Source: Paenibacillus typhae (GTDB taxonomy: Bacteria; Bacillota; Bacilli; Paenibacillales; Paenibacillaceae). Taken from it: 50,005 bases of DNA. Positions 49,318 through 50,005 of this stretch are shown one piece after another (the first letter of the stretch is position 1; each line of letters begins with the position of its first letter). Where the stretch lies: the NCBI RefSeq assembly GCF_900099765.1, contig NZ_FNDX01000045.1, positions 1 through 50,005 of the forward strand, given 5' to 3'. Below the pieces are notes generated by a model that saw only the letters and a list, made by a program, of their open reading frames with translations, was not told the origin of the DNA and did not search any database. The translations under genes and the position numbers were made by a program.

Positions 49318-49828
49318 TATGAAATACATCTTATTGGGTTAACATAGGTTAATCCATTTTTTTATTAAGTTTAGTTACTCTTGTAACTCTATTAGCTCCG
49401 ATAGTGCCTACATTATTAATAGAGCGCATTTTTTGAAAAAAAGCTTGCATTCTAATTCTGTACATGGTATATTCTTATTCCGGCCAAGAAATGCTGAAAA
49501 GCATCGATGCCAAGCTCGAAAAAAGAAATTAAAAAAAGAGCTTGCAACGAACAACCGGATGTGATATAGTATAAGAGTTGCTGATGACGAGAATATCGAC
49601 AGCGACAACGAGCTTGATCTTTGAAAACTGAACAACGAGTGAGTATCGGAGTTCACTTCGGTGATTCCAAAACTGATGATTTTCACAGCGTCTTGTACGC
49701 TTTAGAAATTCATCTTGAGAATGTAAATTCTCGTCAGATGTTTCAAAATGAGCGAATCGCTCTTTTCGATAGTTTTCGGATGGTTATTTCCATGAAGTGA
49801 TTCAAGTGGAGTGACCGCCCGGAAAAAC
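49318..49828 (+). promoter_or_regulatory. rRNA operon upstream region with tandem promoters and leader
   Basis: No gene is seen in these 511 bases; they are the control and leader region of an rrn operon. P1 is TTGCAT (49445-49450), 17 bases, TATATT (49468-49473). P2 is TTGCAA (49542-49547), 17 bases, TATAGT (49565-49570). Each has an A-rich tract just upstream, like an UP element. The leader contains CTTGATCTTTGAAAACTGAA and AACAACGAGTG, typical of Firmicutes pre-16S RNA, then a small GAGCG/CGCTC hairpin near 49750 before the 16S start. Confidence 0.88.
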
Positions 49829-50005
49829 CTTATTGGAGAGTTTGATCCTGGCTCAGGACGAACGCTGGCGGCGTGCCTAATACATGCAAGTCGAGCGGAG
49901 TTTATCCTTCGGGATAAGCTTAGCGGCGGACGGGTGAGTAACACGTAGGCAACCTGCCCCTTAGCCTGGGATAACTATCGGAAACGGTAGCTAATACCGG
50001 ATAAT
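49829..50005 (+). rRNA. 16S ribosomal RNA, 5' part (runs off window)
   Basis: The start, TTATTGGAGAGTTTGATCC, is followed by CTGGCTCAGGACGAACGCTG, the universal 16S 5' end, and by the V1 region with TACATGCAAGTCGAGCGGAG. About 177 bases are present; the rest lies outside the window. The mature 5' end is placed within a few bases. The V1 hairpin and the GCGGACGGGTGAGTAACACG block fit Firmicutes; a species call needs the full gene. Confidence 0.97.

Overview
The window looks like a chromosomal segment of a spore-forming, Gram-positive Paenibacillus-type bacterium. The evidence is a Lia/Psp envelope-stress operon, an SspI spore protein, a duplicated CotF-like spore-coat cluster around an alcohol dehydrogenase (the arrangement I recall for yraG-yraF-adhB-yraE-yraD in Bacillus subtilis), strong GGAGG-type ribosome sites with frequent TTG and GTG starts, and the start of a 16S rRNA gene with a Firmicutes-type leader. 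Genus assignment is inference; no database was searched.

Layout. 1-453: 3' end of a group II intron (maturase C-terminus plus domains V/VI). 569-970: small membrane-anchored protein of unknown function. 1345-3700: metNIQ methionine importer whose ATPase has no ATG, GTG or TTG start and no C-terminal NIL domain. 3796-5724: TetR regulator divergent from an old yellow enzyme, with dyad operators between them. 5827-10828 (minus): Ugp-like ABC importer (two permeases, binding protein, no ATPase) followed by a HAD phosphatase and a metallophosphoesterase, headed by a divergent GbsR-type regulator. 11768-16812 (minus): response regulator, short-loop histidine kinase, ABC ATPase and FtsX-type permease. 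17066-21957 (plus): LiaI-like, PspA/LiaH, PspC, second PspA, LiaF, LiaS and LiaR. 22423-30468: YwmB-like secreted protein, zwf, an MFS transporter, prfC, sspI, a Ktr potassium-channel subunit and ysgA.

After ysgA the familiar context stops and accessory genes follow: an alpha/beta hydrolase; a complete beta-glucoside PTS operon (licT-bglF-bglA) with two RAT/terminator switches; remnants of a VOC-family gene and an IS3-type transposase; an epimerase divergent from an MmyB-type regulator; the spore-coat/adhB cluster; a bacterial major-royal-jelly-family protein; an XRE-cupin regulator divergent from a hydrolase and an extradiol dioxygenase; and an AraC-controlled sugar-oxidation cluster (lactonase, aldo/keto reductase, zinc dehydrogenase). 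The window ends in an rRNA operon with two consensus promoters.

Nothing here is clearly a wholly new system. The strongest candidates for a second look are the two back-to-back envelope-stress modules, including a composite Lia-Psp operon with two PspA paralogs flanking a PspC protein with a Gly/Pro/Tyr-rich linker; the Ugp-like importer coupled to two phosphatases; and the noncanonical start and domain loss in metN.
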